From NCBI RefSeq assembly GCF_009829325.1, contig NZ_VUOS01000005.1, positions 1-64,000 on the forward strand: 64,000 nucleotides of DNA. The letters are read 5' to 3'. Below are positions 1 through 8,786 of this stretch, piece by piece. Made by a program: the position numbers and the translations under genes. The notes beneath the pieces are model-generated. The model was given only the letters and a program-made list of their open reading frames with translations, did not search any database and was not told where the DNA came from. The stretch comes from Nocardia sp. CY41 (GTDB lineage Bacteria; Actinomycetota; Actinomycetes; Mycobacteriales; Mycobacteriaceae). How positions within the stretch are numbered: position 1 is the first letter of the stretch; each line of letters starts with the position of its first letter.

Positions 1-147
1 TCGTTGCTGGCTGAGATCATTTTGTTGCCGTATACTGGAGCGGTCGCGGACCTGGAGGTCCGCGCCCGCTCCTTTGTTCACGCTGCGGTCCCTCCGCCGT
101 CATGCCGCTGGACCCGATCCGCCCCCGGGGTGTCGTATCGTGATCCG

Positions 148-1086
148 GTGACCAGCTCGACAAGCCTCTCCCCCGTCGCGGAGGTGATTCGCGCACGGCG
201 TGCCACCTCCGGCCGTGCCGACGGCCACCGCCTTGTGCTGGTGATCGAGGGGGGCGGCAGTCGGGGCGTGTACTCGAGCGGCATGGTGTCCGCACTGGAG
301 GAACTGGGACTCGCCGGAGTATTCGACGCCGTGTACGGCACGTCGGCGGGTGCCATCAACGGCGCCTGGCTGCTGTGCGGTCGCGCCATTCCCGGCATGC
401 GGTCCTGGACCGATCCGGCGATCATGCGCCGTGCCATCGACCCGGCCCGGCTGCTGCGCGGACGTCCGGCGTTCGACCTGCGCTATCTCGTGCACCAGGT
501 GTACGACGGCATCGAACCGATGGATTTCGCGGCGATCCTGGCCAACACCACGACGTTCCATCCGATCGCCACCGATATCCGCACCGGGCAGGCGGTCGAC
601 CTGTATCCGCACATCACCGACAAGCAGACGCTCATGCGTGCGTTGCGTGCGTCGGCGGGCCTGCCCATTCTGGCCGGGCCGCCGGTCACGCTGGGCGGCT
701 CGGCTTTCTTCGACGGCGGTCTCTCCGAAACCGTGCCGATCCGCACGGCGGTCCGTGCGGGCGCGACCCTCGCCTTGGTCCTGCGCACCCGGCGGGTGGA
801 CGAAAGACGCCCGCCCGCGTCGCGTCTGCACCAGCTCGTCGGTGGCGGTTATATGCGCGCCGTGGCTCCCGGCGCGTACCGAGCCTGGCTGGAACGCCCG
901 CGCCAGCAGGATATCGAAGACCGCGCGCTCGCCGAACTGGGCGACTCGGTCCTGCAGATCCACCCGCCCCTCGGCGCTCCCGACATCGACAGCGCCACCC
1001 GCGACACCACGCTGCTGGCCGCGGGCCTCCAGATCGGCCGCCGAGCCGCGCTCGCCGCGCTCTCCGCCGTCCTTCCCGCCGCCTGA
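148..1086 (+). CDS. Patatin-like phospholipase
   Basis: Likely a lipid acyl hydrolase with a Ser-Asp dyad. The GTG at 148 is preferred because the conserved domain begins about 30 residues after it; the upstream extension from position 4 is not patatin-like. From this start the protein has about 312 residues. The oxyanion-hole motif GGGSRG lies at about 35-40, the nucleophile motif GTSAG at about 64-68 (Ser66) and the catalytic DGG at about 189-191, so all hallmark residues are present. No signal peptide is seen, so it is probably cytosolic or membrane-peripheral. It converges on the kinase at 1300-3330. The substrate cannot be told from sequence. The domain is clear; the exact start is less certain. 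Confidence 0.85.
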   Translation: MTSSTSLSPVAEVIRARRATSGRADGHRLVLVIEGGGSRGVYSSGMVSALEELGLAGVFDAVYGTSAGAINGAWLLCGRAIPGMRSWTDPAIMRRAIDPARLLRGRPAFDLRYLVHQVYDGIEPMDFAAILANTTTFHPIATDIRTGQAVDLYPHITDKQTLMRALRASAGLPILAGPPVTLGGSAFFDGGLSETVPIRTAVRAGATLALVLRTRRVDERRPPASRLHQLVGGGYMRAVAPGAYRAWLERPRQQDIEDRALAELGDSVLQIHPPLGAPDIDSATRDTTLLAAGLQIGRRAALAALSAVLPAA

Positions 1087-1299
1087 CCGACTCCGGCCCG
1101 CTTTCCGCTTCGGCCGGAGCGCGATAACCATCCGGATCGGTGGCCGACCATGGATCGGCTCGAACGGCGGTGATCGACGCTGCAAAGGGCCGGGCTGCCA
1201 GAACAGGGCATCTCGGCCTGGCACCGACGACCCGCGCGGCGCGGGTAGCGACAGGGGCGCCGGAGCACGGGCGGCGGGTGCGGGACGCTGTGTGGTCGT

Positions 1300-3330
1300 T
1301 CAGGCGATGTGGACTCGCACGCCGCCGGAGAGCACGAAATCGTGCAGTTCCAGCTGGTCGGGTGTCACCGAATGCGGCAGGTCGAACACGAGTTGGGTAG
1401 TGGCGGACTGCCCGGGGCGCAGCTCGAAGGAGTAACCGAGGCGCTGTTGGGTGTTCTGCCACATGGTGGCGGTGGCGTTGTGGTCGAAGGGCGTGTTCTG
1501 CGCGTCCAGGACGCGCTGGCCCATCGGCAGGAACCACTTCGTCTCGTCGGAGATGTTGCGAACGGCCAGGGTGACGATCAGGAACGAGCCCGCGGCGTTC
1601 TGCAATCCGATTCGGGGCACGCCCGAGTCGACCTCCGTCACGACGAATTCGAATTTGCCGTCGCGGACCGGACTGCCCGCCGGCGCCACGGCGGCCGGAT
1701 CGTCGCCGGGCGGTCCGGGTTGCTCCACCGCCACCGCCGAGGGCGGCGACGTGGGTGCGTGAGCGCCGGAGTCTCCGGTCCTGGTTCCCGCCGCGAGCAA
1801 GGCGACGCAACCCGCCGCGAACGCGAACGGCGCGAGGAACACCACGATCAGCGCGCCGATCATCTTCGACAGCAGACTCCGGCGACGGCGGGGCCGCCGG
1901 TGCGGGACGGGGACGCCCGGCCGCCGGTGCTGGACCGGCGGAGAAGCCGGACGCTGAATCGCCGGGAAGACCTTCCGCGCCGGTGCGCGATACGGCTGCG
2001 GCACGACCGGACCCGGCTTCGGAGCCGGCACACGCGCCTGCAGAGCGCGCAGACGTTCCTGCCAACCGGGCTGCGGTGCGGCTCCAGCGGTATACGATCC
2101 GTACAGGTACCACCGCCGACGCGATGGATACGACTGTCCCGGAATGGGATAAGCAGTGCCGGGCGGCGGCTGCGGACCGGCATATCCGGGTCCCGCCGAG
2201 CCCGGCTGAGGGCCGTACGCACCTTGTGCGGAATCCGGTTGTGGTGCGGCCGAGGGCCAATCGAGCCGGGTCGCGACCAGCGTGGGGGTCGGACCCGGAT
2301 TCGGCAGGACCTTCGTCGGAGCAGGCGTGCGCCGCGGAGCTTGGTCCGAGCCCGCGGGTTGCGAATCATCTTCTCCGACAGCGCCCTCCGCTTGCGGTGG
2401 CGGCTTCTCCCGTGCCGCCGGATCGCTGTTACGGACCGCCGAAGCAACTCCGGTCAACGGCTTCGTCGCCGGGTGGTCCGCTACGGCCGACGGCGTCACG
2501 ACGCGGGGATCCGGAGCGGTAACGCCGATCGCCGCTCGCGCGGCTGCGGCGAACTCGCCTGCGGTGGCGAACCTTTCACCCGGTTCCTTGGCCAAACCGC
2601 GGGCAATGACGACGTCCAACGCGGCGGGGACGGCGGCGCACACCGAACCGGCGCGTGGGGGCGGCGCCGTCAGGTGGGCGTGCATCTGCTGCGCCGGGTC
2701 GGTGTCACCGTAGAGGCGGGAGCCGGTGAGGCATTCATAGAGCACGCAGGCCAGTGAATAGATGTCGGCGCGGCCGTCCACCTTGCCGGTGAACCGCTCC
2801 GGCGCCATGTACGCGAGCGTGCCGATCGCCATACCGGTGGTGGTCACGGCCGTCTGACCGAGACCGTGCGCGATGCCGAAGTCGATCAGGTAGGTGAAGC
2901 CGCTGGGGTGGACGACGATGTTCGACGGTTTGACGTCGCGGTGCACCAGCCCGGCCCGATGCGCCACATCGAGCGCGGCGGCGACGTGACCGACGACGCC
3001 GACCGCATCCTCGGGCGGCATCGGGCCCTCGGCCAGCAGCTTGCGCGCCAGATCGGTGCCCTCGACGAATTGCATGTCGATGTAGAGCCTGCCGTCGATC
3101 TCGCCGAACCGGTGGATCCGCGGAACGTGCGGGTCGCGCAACTGCGCCACCGCCTCGGCTTCGCGCTCGAATCGTTTGCGAGATCCCCCCGCGGCCGCCA
3201 GCTCCGCGGGCAGGAGTTTCAACGCCACCCGGCGCGCCGCCACCATGTCGTACGCCAGCCAGACCTGCCCCATGCCGCCCTGGCCGAGCAGCCGCTCCAG
3301 CTGGTAGCCCCCGAATCGCACCTCCCCCAT
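1300..3330 (-). CDS. Receptor-type Ser/Thr protein kinase with DUF4352-like exported domain
   Basis: A Pkn-family membrane kinase of 676 residues. The kinase domain spans about 1-270: Gly loop GQGGMG at 16-21, ATP lysine K38 (VALK), HRDVKPSN at about 130-137, DFG at 150-152 and APE at 176-178, so it should be active. A long Pro/Arg-rich linker follows (about 280-515), then one hydrophobic membrane segment (about 520-545). The outer domain of about 110 residues resembles the immunoglobulin-like DUF4352 fold (FEFVVTEVDSGVP, then FLIVTLAVRNISDETKWF). It probably senses something outside the membrane. A second kinase lies upstream on the same strand; the 172-base gap contains no gene. Confidence 0.92.
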   Translation of the reverse strand: MGEVRFGGYQLERLLGQGGMGQVWLAYDMVAARRVALKLLPAELAAAGGSRKRFEREAEAVAQLRDPHVPRIHRFGEIDGRLYIDMQFVEGTDLARKLLAEGPMPPEDAVGVVGHVAAALDVAHRAGLVHRDVKPSNIVVHPSGFTYLIDFGIAHGLGQTAVTTTGMAIGTLAYMAPERFTGKVDGRADIYSLACVLYECLTGSRLYGDTDPAQQMHAHLTAPPPRAGSVCAAVPAALDVVIARGLAKEPGERFATAGEFAAAARAAIGVTAPDPRVVTPSAVADHPATKPLTGVASAVRNSDPAAREKPPPQAEGAVGEDDSQPAGSDQAPRRTPAPTKVLPNPGPTPTLVATRLDWPSAAPQPDSAQGAYGPQPGSAGPGYAGPQPPPGTAYPIPGQSYPSRRRWYLYGSYTAGAAPQPGWQERLRALQARVPAPKPGPVVPQPYRAPARKVFPAIQRPASPPVQHRRPGVPVPHRRPRRRRSLLSKMIGALIVVFLAPFAFAAGCVALLAAGTRTGDSGAHAPTSPPSAVAVEQPGPPGDDPAAVAPAGSPVRDGKFEFVVTEVDSGVPRIGLQNAAGSFLIVTLAVRNISDETKWFLPMGQRVLDAQNTPFDHNATATMWQNTQQRLGYSFELRPGQSATTQLVFDLPHSVTPDQLELHDFVLSGGVRVHIA

Positions 3331-3502
3331 CGCGAACCTCCAGTCACCGTTGACATCTGGTCGACCCGGCCGTCGCCCGCGGCGCGGACAACGGAAAGCA
3401 GCAGCTCACCGTATCGATGCCGGAGCAGGCCTCTTTCGGAGCGTAACCGCACGCTGGGCCGGGCACCACTGTGTGCTGGACGACAGTCCCGCGACGATTC
3501 GC

Positions 3503-4888
3503 CTACTTGCCGGGCTTGGGCTTGTCCTTGCCGTGGCCTTGGTTGGCGTGCTCGGGTTTGCCCCGGCCGGGTTTGTCGTCCGAGCCCGGCCGGCCTGATC
3601 CGATCGAGTCGTCGGCGGGTTCCGCGCCGACACCGCCGGAAGCCGGCGACACCGGAAGCCAGCTCGACCGGCCTGCCGACGGTGCGCAGGTCAGCTCGAG
3701 CCCGTCCACGGTGACGCTGTGCACGTCGACCGCCGGATCGCACGGCAGACCCGCGCCGGGCAGGACCACGATGGGCGCCGAGATCGGGACCGGAGTCTGC
3801 GCGGACGGGAGACGCGGCGGCAGCGCGGACGGCGTCGTGAGTCCGTGTTCCGGGGCCGGAACGGGAGCGGTGGCCGGTCCCGCGTCGGCGGTGTCCGGCC
3901 GTCCGAACCATAGCGCTCCGGCGATCGCCGCGACGAGCACTCCGAACGCCAGCACAGCCAGCCGGGGCCCGAGCGACGTTCGCGCCACGGGCGTGACAGG
4001 GGCCCGGACCACCCCGCGCGGCGGCGGCAGCACGACGATCGGCATCGAAGACGAGAGTTCCACCGTCGTCGCGTCCCGGCCGGTCAGCGCCGCGTACCCG
4101 GCCGATGCCAGTTCCCCCGCGCTGGACCAGCGGCGATCCGGATCTTTCGCCATGCCGCGCGCGATCACCGCGTCCATTTCCGGCGGTAGGGCCGGATTCA
4201 GCGCGGAGGCGGGCGGCGGTGTCTGCATCAGGTGCGCGCGCAGCAGGTGCGGCGGGTCGCCGTCGTCGAACGGTCTGCGCCCGGTGAGGCACTCGAACAG
4301 CACGCAGGCCAGCGAATATTGATCCGACCGCGGAACCGCCGCCCCCTCGAACCGCTCCGGCGCCATGTAGGCCAGCGTGCCCACGACGTTGCCGGTGCGG
4401 GTGATCGCGGGCTGGTCGCTGCGGTGCGCGGTGCCGAAGTCGATCAGGTAGGCGGTGCCACCGGGCGTGACCATGATGTTGGACGGCTTCACGTCGCGGT
4501 GCACCAAGCCGGCCCGGTGCGCGAGATCGAGGGCGGTGGCCGTCTGGGTGACGATCTCGATCGCGCGTGCGGGGTCGAGCCGACCCTCGCGCCGCAGCAG
4601 CGCGGCGACATCGCAACCTTCGATGAATTCCATGTCGATGTACAGGCGGCCGTCGAGCTCGCCGAACGAGTGGATCGGCACCAAGTGCGGCCCGCGCACC
4701 TGGGCGGCCAGCCGCGCCTCCCTGGTGAAGCGTTGCCGGAACGTCGTGTCCGACGCGTACACGGCGGACAGCACCTTCAATGCGACGGCCCGGTCGGCGG
4801 TGGTGTCGTGCGCGAGCCACACCTCGCCCATGCCGCCGCTGCCCAGCAGCCGATCGAGGCGGTAGTGGCCGAACCACAGCTCGCCCAT
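3503..4888 (-). CDS. Receptor-type Ser/Thr protein kinase
   Basis: The second tandem membrane kinase, about 461 residues from the ATG at 4888, which has a GGGAGG ribosome site about 11 bases upstream; an ATG at 4945 is possible but lacks that site. Kinase hallmarks are complete: GSGGMG at 16-21, K38, HRDVKPSN at about 130-137 and DFG at 150-152. A membrane segment follows at about 320-340. The exported tail differs from that of the downstream kinase: Pro/Ala-rich, one cysteine pair (LPCDPAV and LTCAPS), ending in a Gly/Lys/Pro-rich segment. The paralogous kinase domains suggest a local duplication followed by exchange of the sensor region. The ligand is unknown. Confidence 0.9.
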   Translation of the reverse strand: MGELWFGHYRLDRLLGSGGMGEVWLAHDTTADRAVALKVLSAVYASDTTFRQRFTREARLAAQVRGPHLVPIHSFGELDGRLYIDMEFIEGCDVAALLRREGRLDPARAIEIVTQTATALDLAHRAGLVHRDVKPSNIMVTPGGTAYLIDFGTAHRSDQPAITRTGNVVGTLAYMAPERFEGAAVPRSDQYSLACVLFECLTGRRPFDDGDPPHLLRAHLMQTPPPASALNPALPPEMDAVIARGMAKDPDRRWSSAGELASAGYAALTGRDATTVELSSSMPIVVLPPPRGVVRAPVTPVARTSLGPRLAVLAFGVLVAAIAGALWFGRPDTADAGPATAPVPAPEHGLTTPSALPPRLPSAQTPVPISAPIVVLPGAGLPCDPAVDVHSVTVDGLELTCAPSAGRSSWLPVSPASGGVGAEPADDSIGSGRPGSDDKPGRGKPEHANQGHGKDKPKPGK

Positions 4889-5086
4889 GTCGATACAACC
4901 TCCCGCTAGCCTCTTGGTCATGATCGAGCTACCCGAAATCCGCATCGTTACCGCGAAACGCGCAAAGGCGACGCCGCGGTCATCCGATCATGTCCCAGCG
5001 AGGCCACTCGGCGTCGCGGAATTCGGCGGAGGGACAGGCGCCCCGGTCGCGGTCAGCGGCCGGCGCGGCGGAACGGCCGCATGCTG

Positions 5087-5431
5087 ATGGAGCCGATCGA
5101 GATCAACGCGGGCGCCTGGTATCTGCGCGCCCTGCGCGCCGACGACCGCGTCGACGACCGCCCCGCCCTGGCCGCGGGCGGGATCACCGAACCGGACTAC
5201 GTGACCCGGCGCAGTGCGGGCTGGGCGGAGGAGACGCATTTCTCCTGGGCGGTCTGCGAGCCGACGACGGCGGAACTGGTCGCGGAGATCGGTGTGACCC
5301 CGGCGGGCGACGGCACCGCGCAGGTGAGCGGCTGGGCGCGTCCGGGCTACGAGGCTGCCTTGGCGGCCGGGCTCACGTCGGTGCACCGCTTCGTCGAAGG
5401 CGGGTTGGGGCTGCGCCCGGTCACGTCCTGA
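5087..5431 (+). CDS. Short GNAT-like acetyltransferase protein
   Basis: A small protein (about 114 residues from the ATG at 5087; an ATG two codons earlier is also possible). The start LRALRADDRVDDRPAL and the segment WAVCEPTTAELVAEIGVTP resemble the N-terminal half of GNAT N-acetyltransferases. The acetyl-CoA pyrophosphate loop (Q/RxxGxG/A) is not recognisable; the corresponding stretch reads GYEAALAAGLTSVHRF. It may therefore be a short divergent GNAT or an inactive remnant. It lies divergently from the kinase gene and convergently with the lipoprotein gene that ends at 5472. The substrate is unknown. Confidence 0.55.
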   Translation: MEPIEINAGAWYLRALRADDRVDDRPALAAGGITEPDYVTRRSAGWAEETHFSWAVCEPTTAELVAEIGVTPAGDGTAQVSGWARPGYEAALAAGLTSVHRFVEGGLGLRPVTS

Positions 5432-5471
5432 CCCGGTGTAGCCGGTCGACGCGCTTGCGGAGCGGGAGGGG

Positions 5472-6695
5472 TCAGCGCATCACGCCGGTGTGCCCGGTGG
5501 AGTAGCGGCCGGGCTGCGGCCAGATGGTGAGTCCGTGCGGTCCTTTACCGACGGGAATGCGTGCCAACAGAGTCCAATCGACGATGTCGATGGCGTACAC
5601 CTCGCCGTGATGGCGGCCCGACGCCCAGAAAACGCGCCCGTCCGCGGAGATGTTGCCCATGTCGGGACTGCCGCCCCCGGGCACGAACCACTTGCGCACC
5701 AGCCCCTTCGCCGCGAAATCCCATACCGAGATGCTGCCTTCGTGCCGGTTGGTGATGAGCAGTTGCGCGGAATCGCGGGTGACGTAGAGCCCGTGGGTCC
5801 CCTTGCCGGTCGGCACGAACCCGATGAGGTCGAAGGTGTGCGCGTCGACGAGGTAGACGCCGTCGGCGGTCATGTCGGCGACGAAGAAGGTGTGCCCGTC
5901 CGGGGACAGCTTCACGTCCTGGGGCTTGCCCGAGCGGCCGCCGGGCAGGTCGACCGTCTTGACGACTTTGCGCTCGGCCACGTCGAAAACCAGCATCCGG
6001 CCGACGAATTCGCACGACGCCAGCGCGAGCCTGCCGTCGGCGGTGAAGTCCATGTGATCGACCCCCGCGCAATCCGGCACCGCCATGGCGTGCATCTTCT
6101 GCCAGGTCCGTGGATCGTAGAAGTCCAGCGACTTGTCCGCCTCCGCGACGACGAGCGCGTACCGGCCGTCCGGCGTGTAGTACATGTTGTAGGGATCGCG
6201 CACGGGGAAGGGTGCGCCCGGCTTGCCCGTCCTCGGATCGATCGGCAGCAGGCTGCCTCCGCCCAGCGGCAGGTCGTTGGTGACGTAGAGCGTCTGCATG
6301 TCATAGGACGGCACGACATGCTGCGGTTCCGAGCCGCCGGCCGGAAAGGTGTCGATCACCCGGAATGCGTCCGGATCGATCACCGAGACCGTGTTCGACT
6401 GACTGTTGGGCACGTAGACCAGCGGGCGGTGGTCGGCCACCGCCGGGCTGAGTACTCGATTCGCCGCGTACACGTCGGTCGGCGAGAGGGGCAGCGGCAT
6501 CCCCGGCAGCGGATCGGTCATGTGCGGCGGGAGCGGGTCGGCGCTGGGAGCGGCGGCCACGGTGGCCGGGACGGCCGAGCTGTGCTCGGTGCCCACCGTG
6601 CCCGCGTCACCGGCCGCGCAACCGGCCACGGCCGAGAGCGTCAGCGCAGCGACGAGGTGGAGGGCGCGGCGCCGGTAGATCCGCTGTCGGTTCAC
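5472..6695 (-). CDS. YncE-like beta-propeller lipoprotein
   Basis: A predicted secreted, lipid-anchored seven-bladed beta-propeller of about 407 residues. The N-terminus (RIYRRRALHL, hydrophobic stretch, AVAGC) is a lipoprotein signal with the lipidated Cys near residue 26. The body carries repeated YVTN-type blades (PLVYVPNSQSNTVSVIDPD, MQTLYVTNDLP, HGLYVTRDSAQLLITN), typical of YncE/surface-antigen propellers. GTG 6695 is preferred because of an AGG about 9 bases upstream; GTG 6704 directly follows a TAG and has no obvious ribosome site. Likely role is binding or scaffolding outside the membrane; the ligand is unknown. No partner gene is adjacent. Confidence 0.82.
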   Translation of the reverse strand: MNRQRIYRRRALHLVAALTLSAVAGCAAGDAGTVGTEHSSAVPATVAAAPSADPLPPHMTDPLPGMPLPLSPTDVYAANRVLSPAVADHRPLVYVPNSQSNTVSVIDPDAFRVIDTFPAGGSEPQHVVPSYDMQTLYVTNDLPLGGGSLLPIDPRTGKPGAPFPVRDPYNMYYTPDGRYALVVAEADKSLDFYDPRTWQKMHAMAVPDCAGVDHMDFTADGRLALASCEFVGRMLVFDVAERKVVKTVDLPGGRSGKPQDVKLSPDGHTFFVADMTADGVYLVDAHTFDLIGFVPTGKGTHGLYVTRDSAQLLITNRHEGSISVWDFAAKGLVRKWFVPGGGSPDMGNISADGRVFWASGRHHGEVYAIDIVDWTLLARIPVGKGPHGLTIWPQPGRYSTGHTGVMR

Positions 6696-6822
6696 GCGTT
6701 GCACCTAGTCGGAGCGCGGTGACCACAAGAGGACATGGGTGCGAAGCCTAGGAGGTGAATCGGGGATTCCGGCGTAACCCGCGCCGCGGGACACCGGAAT
6801 GCCCGGATCTCCTCCCGTCGCG

Positions 6823-8157
6823 CTATTCGATGCCGGCCAGGACGCGATCCAGCGCGTCGACGGCCTCGTCCAATTCGGCGCCGGTGACCGTCAGCGGCGG
6901 ACGGAACCGGATGCCCCGCTCGCCGGTGCCGAGAATCAGTACGCGCTCCCGCTCGCGCAGCGCGGTGAGCACCTCGTCGCGCAGCCGGGACGACGACAGC
7001 GTGATCGCGCACATCAAGCCGCGTCCGCGCGGCTCGCTGACGTCGGCGTGCCGGGCGGCGAGCGCGCCGAGCCGTTCGAGCAGGTGCGCGCCGAGCGGAC
7101 GGGACCGTTCGATCAGCTCGTCGCGCTCGAGCACCTCCAGGATGCGCCGGCTGCGCACCATGTCGGCGAGGTTGCCGCCCCACGTCGAGTTGAGCCGGGA
7201 GCTGACCGCGAACACGTTGTCGGGCACCTCGTCCACGCGACCGCCCGCCATGACGCCGCACACCTGGGTCCGCTTGCCGAACGCGACGACGTCCGGCGCC
7301 AAGCCGAGTTGCTGGTAGGCCCAGGCAGTTCCGGTCATGCCGACCCCGGTCTGCACTTCGTCCAGCACGAACAGCGCGTCGTGCTCGTGACACAGTCGTT
7401 GCGCGGCCTGCAGGAACTGCGGACGCAGATGCCGGTCACCGCCCTCGCCCTGGATCGGCTCGGCGATGAAACACGCTATGTCGTGCGGGTTTTCCTCGAA
7501 CGCACGGCGTGCCTGGGCAAGCGCGCAGGCCTCCGCATCCTCGACGTCGAACGCGTCGGTGACGTAGGGCGATTTGATCCGGGGCCAGTCGAACTTCGGG
7601 AAACGCGCGGTCTTCACCGGATCGGTGTTGGTGAGCGACATGGTGTAACCGGTGCGGCCGTGGAAGGCGCCGGTCAGGTGCAGCACCTTGGCACCTAGTT
7701 CCGGTGGGCGGCCGTGGGATTCGTTGTGCCTGCTCTTCCAGTCGAACGCGATCTTGAGGGCGTTCTCCACCGCGAGGGCGCCGCCGTCGATGAAGAACAG
7801 ATGCGGTAGCCGCGGATCGCCGAGCACCCGGACGAACGTCTCGACGAAACGGGCCATCTCGACGGTGTAGATATCGGAGTTGCTCGGCTTGTTCAGTGCC
7901 GCGGAGACGAGTTCGGCCCGGAACGGCGCGTCCTCGGCGAGGGCGGGATGGTTCATGCCCAGCGCGTTGGAGGCGAAGAAGCCGAACATATCGAGGTAGG
8001 AGCTGCCGTCGCGTTCGTCGACGAGGCGGCAGCCACGGGAGCGGTTGAGGTCGAGAACCAGGTCGAAGCCGTCGGCCAGGATGCTCGCCGACAAGATCTC
8101 ATGGACCCGGGCGGCGGGGGTGACCGCCGGGCGGGTGCGTTCCAGTTCGATGGTCAC
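6823..8157 (-). CDS. lat: L-lysine 6-transaminase (lysine epsilon-aminotransferase)
   Basis: A PLP enzyme that moves the epsilon-amino group of lysine to 2-oxoglutarate, giving 2-aminoadipate 6-semialdehyde, which cyclises to piperideine-6-carboxylate. The 444-residue length and signature segments fit class-III Lat rather than other omega-transaminases (SRGCRLVDERDGSSYLDMF, ALGMNHPAL, IAEPIQGEGGD, LDEVQTGVGMTG; PLP lysine in VAFGKRTQVCG near residue 300). GTG 8157 has only a weak AGGG upstream. It follows the Lrp/AsnC gene on the same strand after 64 bases that hold a 14-bp palindrome. With pcd it completes lysine to 2-aminoadipate. The order matches Rv3290c. Confidence 0.95.
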   Translation of the reverse strand: MTIELERTRPAVTPAARVHEILSASILADGFDLVLDLNRSRGCRLVDERDGSSYLDMFGFFASNALGMNHPALAEDAPFRAELVSAALNKPSNSDIYTVEMARFVETFVRVLGDPRLPHLFFIDGGALAVENALKIAFDWKSRHNESHGRPPELGAKVLHLTGAFHGRTGYTMSLTNTDPVKTARFPKFDWPRIKSPYVTDAFDVEDAEACALAQARRAFEENPHDIACFIAEPIQGEGGDRHLRPQFLQAAQRLCHEHDALFVLDEVQTGVGMTGTAWAYQQLGLAPDVVAFGKRTQVCGVMAGGRVDEVPDNVFAVSSRLNSTWGGNLADMVRSRRILEVLERDELIERSRPLGAHLLERLGALAARHADVSEPRGRGLMCAITLSSSRLRDEVLTALRERERVLILGTGERGIRFRPPLTVTGAELDEAVDALDRVLAGIE

Positions 8158-8169
8158 GCCCTGAGGGTA

Positions 8170-8183
8170 CGTAAAAATTTACG
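8170..8183. promoter_or_regulatory. Candidate Lrp/AsnC operator upstream of lat
   Basis: CGTAAAAATTTACG is palindromic except for its central AA. It sits 12 bases upstream of the lat start, in the AT-rich 64-base gap between the Lrp-family gene and lat. AsnC/Lrp boxes are typically AT-rich palindromes of about 15 bp, and the regulator gene is adjacent, so autogenous or local control of lat is a reasonable inference. Binding is not shown by sequence. Confidence 0.5.
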
Positions 8184-8221
8184 GAACCTCTACAACAAAG
8201 CGTATTAATTACACACAATCG

Positions 8222-8674
8222 CTACCTGTCATAGAATGTCTGCAAGATGATGGTGCTCCGGGTACGCACGTTGGCGGTGGCTCTGATCTCCTGGAGCAAC
8301 TGCTCGAGGTGCCGCGGGGACGCCACCCGCACCAGCAGGATGTAGCTCTCCTCGCCGGCTACCGAGTGGCACGCCTCGATGCCGGGGATGTGCTGCAGCA
8401 CGGCGGGCGCGTCATCGGGTTGCGACGGGTCGAGAGGAGTGATCGCGACGAATGCCGACAGCAGTTGACCGAGCGCTTCGGGATCCACGTGCGCGGTGTA
8501 CCCGCGGATCACGCCGCGCGCCTCCAATCGGCGGACCCGGGACTGCACCGCGGACACCGACAGACTCGCCTTCTCGGCCAGGTTCGACAGGGTGGCCCGT
8601 CCATCGGCCATCAGTTCACGAATCAGCAGGCGATCGATGTCATCGAGTACGGGTCTTGCCGGTGTATCCGCCAT
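8222..8674 (-). CDS. Lrp/AsnC-family transcriptional regulator (LrpA-like)
   Basis: 150 residues, standard for the family. The N-terminal helix-turn-helix is at about 10-60 (DIDRLLIRELMADGRATLSN, then LSVSAVQSRVRRLEARGVI). A C-terminal RAM/ACT-like ligand domain follows (about 70-145: AFVAITPL, GEESYILLVRVA, STIILQTFYDR). It sits upstream of lat on the same strand and divergently from pcd, the same arrangement as recalled for Rv3291c. The inferred role is lysine- or amino-acid-responsive control of the lat/pcd pair, with the palindrome at 8170-8183 as the likely site. Confidence 0.92.
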   Translation of the reverse strand: MADTPARPVLDDIDRLLIRELMADGRATLSNLAEKASLSVSAVQSRVRRLEARGVIRGYTAHVDPEALGQLLSAFVAITPLDPSQPDDAPAVLQHIPGIEACHSVAGEESYILLVRVASPRHLEQLLQEIRATANVRTRSTIILQTFYDR

Positions 8675-8786
8675 CAGCGAAGGCTAACTCAGGCAGCCCG
8701 CCTCGTGTCCGAAACCTGACCTCCCTCCTCCCGCTATGTGGGACAGACACGCCGCGACGCGGCCGAAAGGTACGGCGGAACAACAC

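Noticed and set aside
686..2260. 524-residue minus-strand open frame
   Set aside because: Arg/Ala/Pro-rich shadow frame across the patatin and the kinase; no domain, no ribosome site, and it overlaps the clear kinase frame.
5490..6722. 410-residue plus-strand frame opposite the beta-propeller lipoprotein
   Set aside because: Antisense mirror of a gene with a signal peptide and clear YVTN repeats; composition is noise-like.
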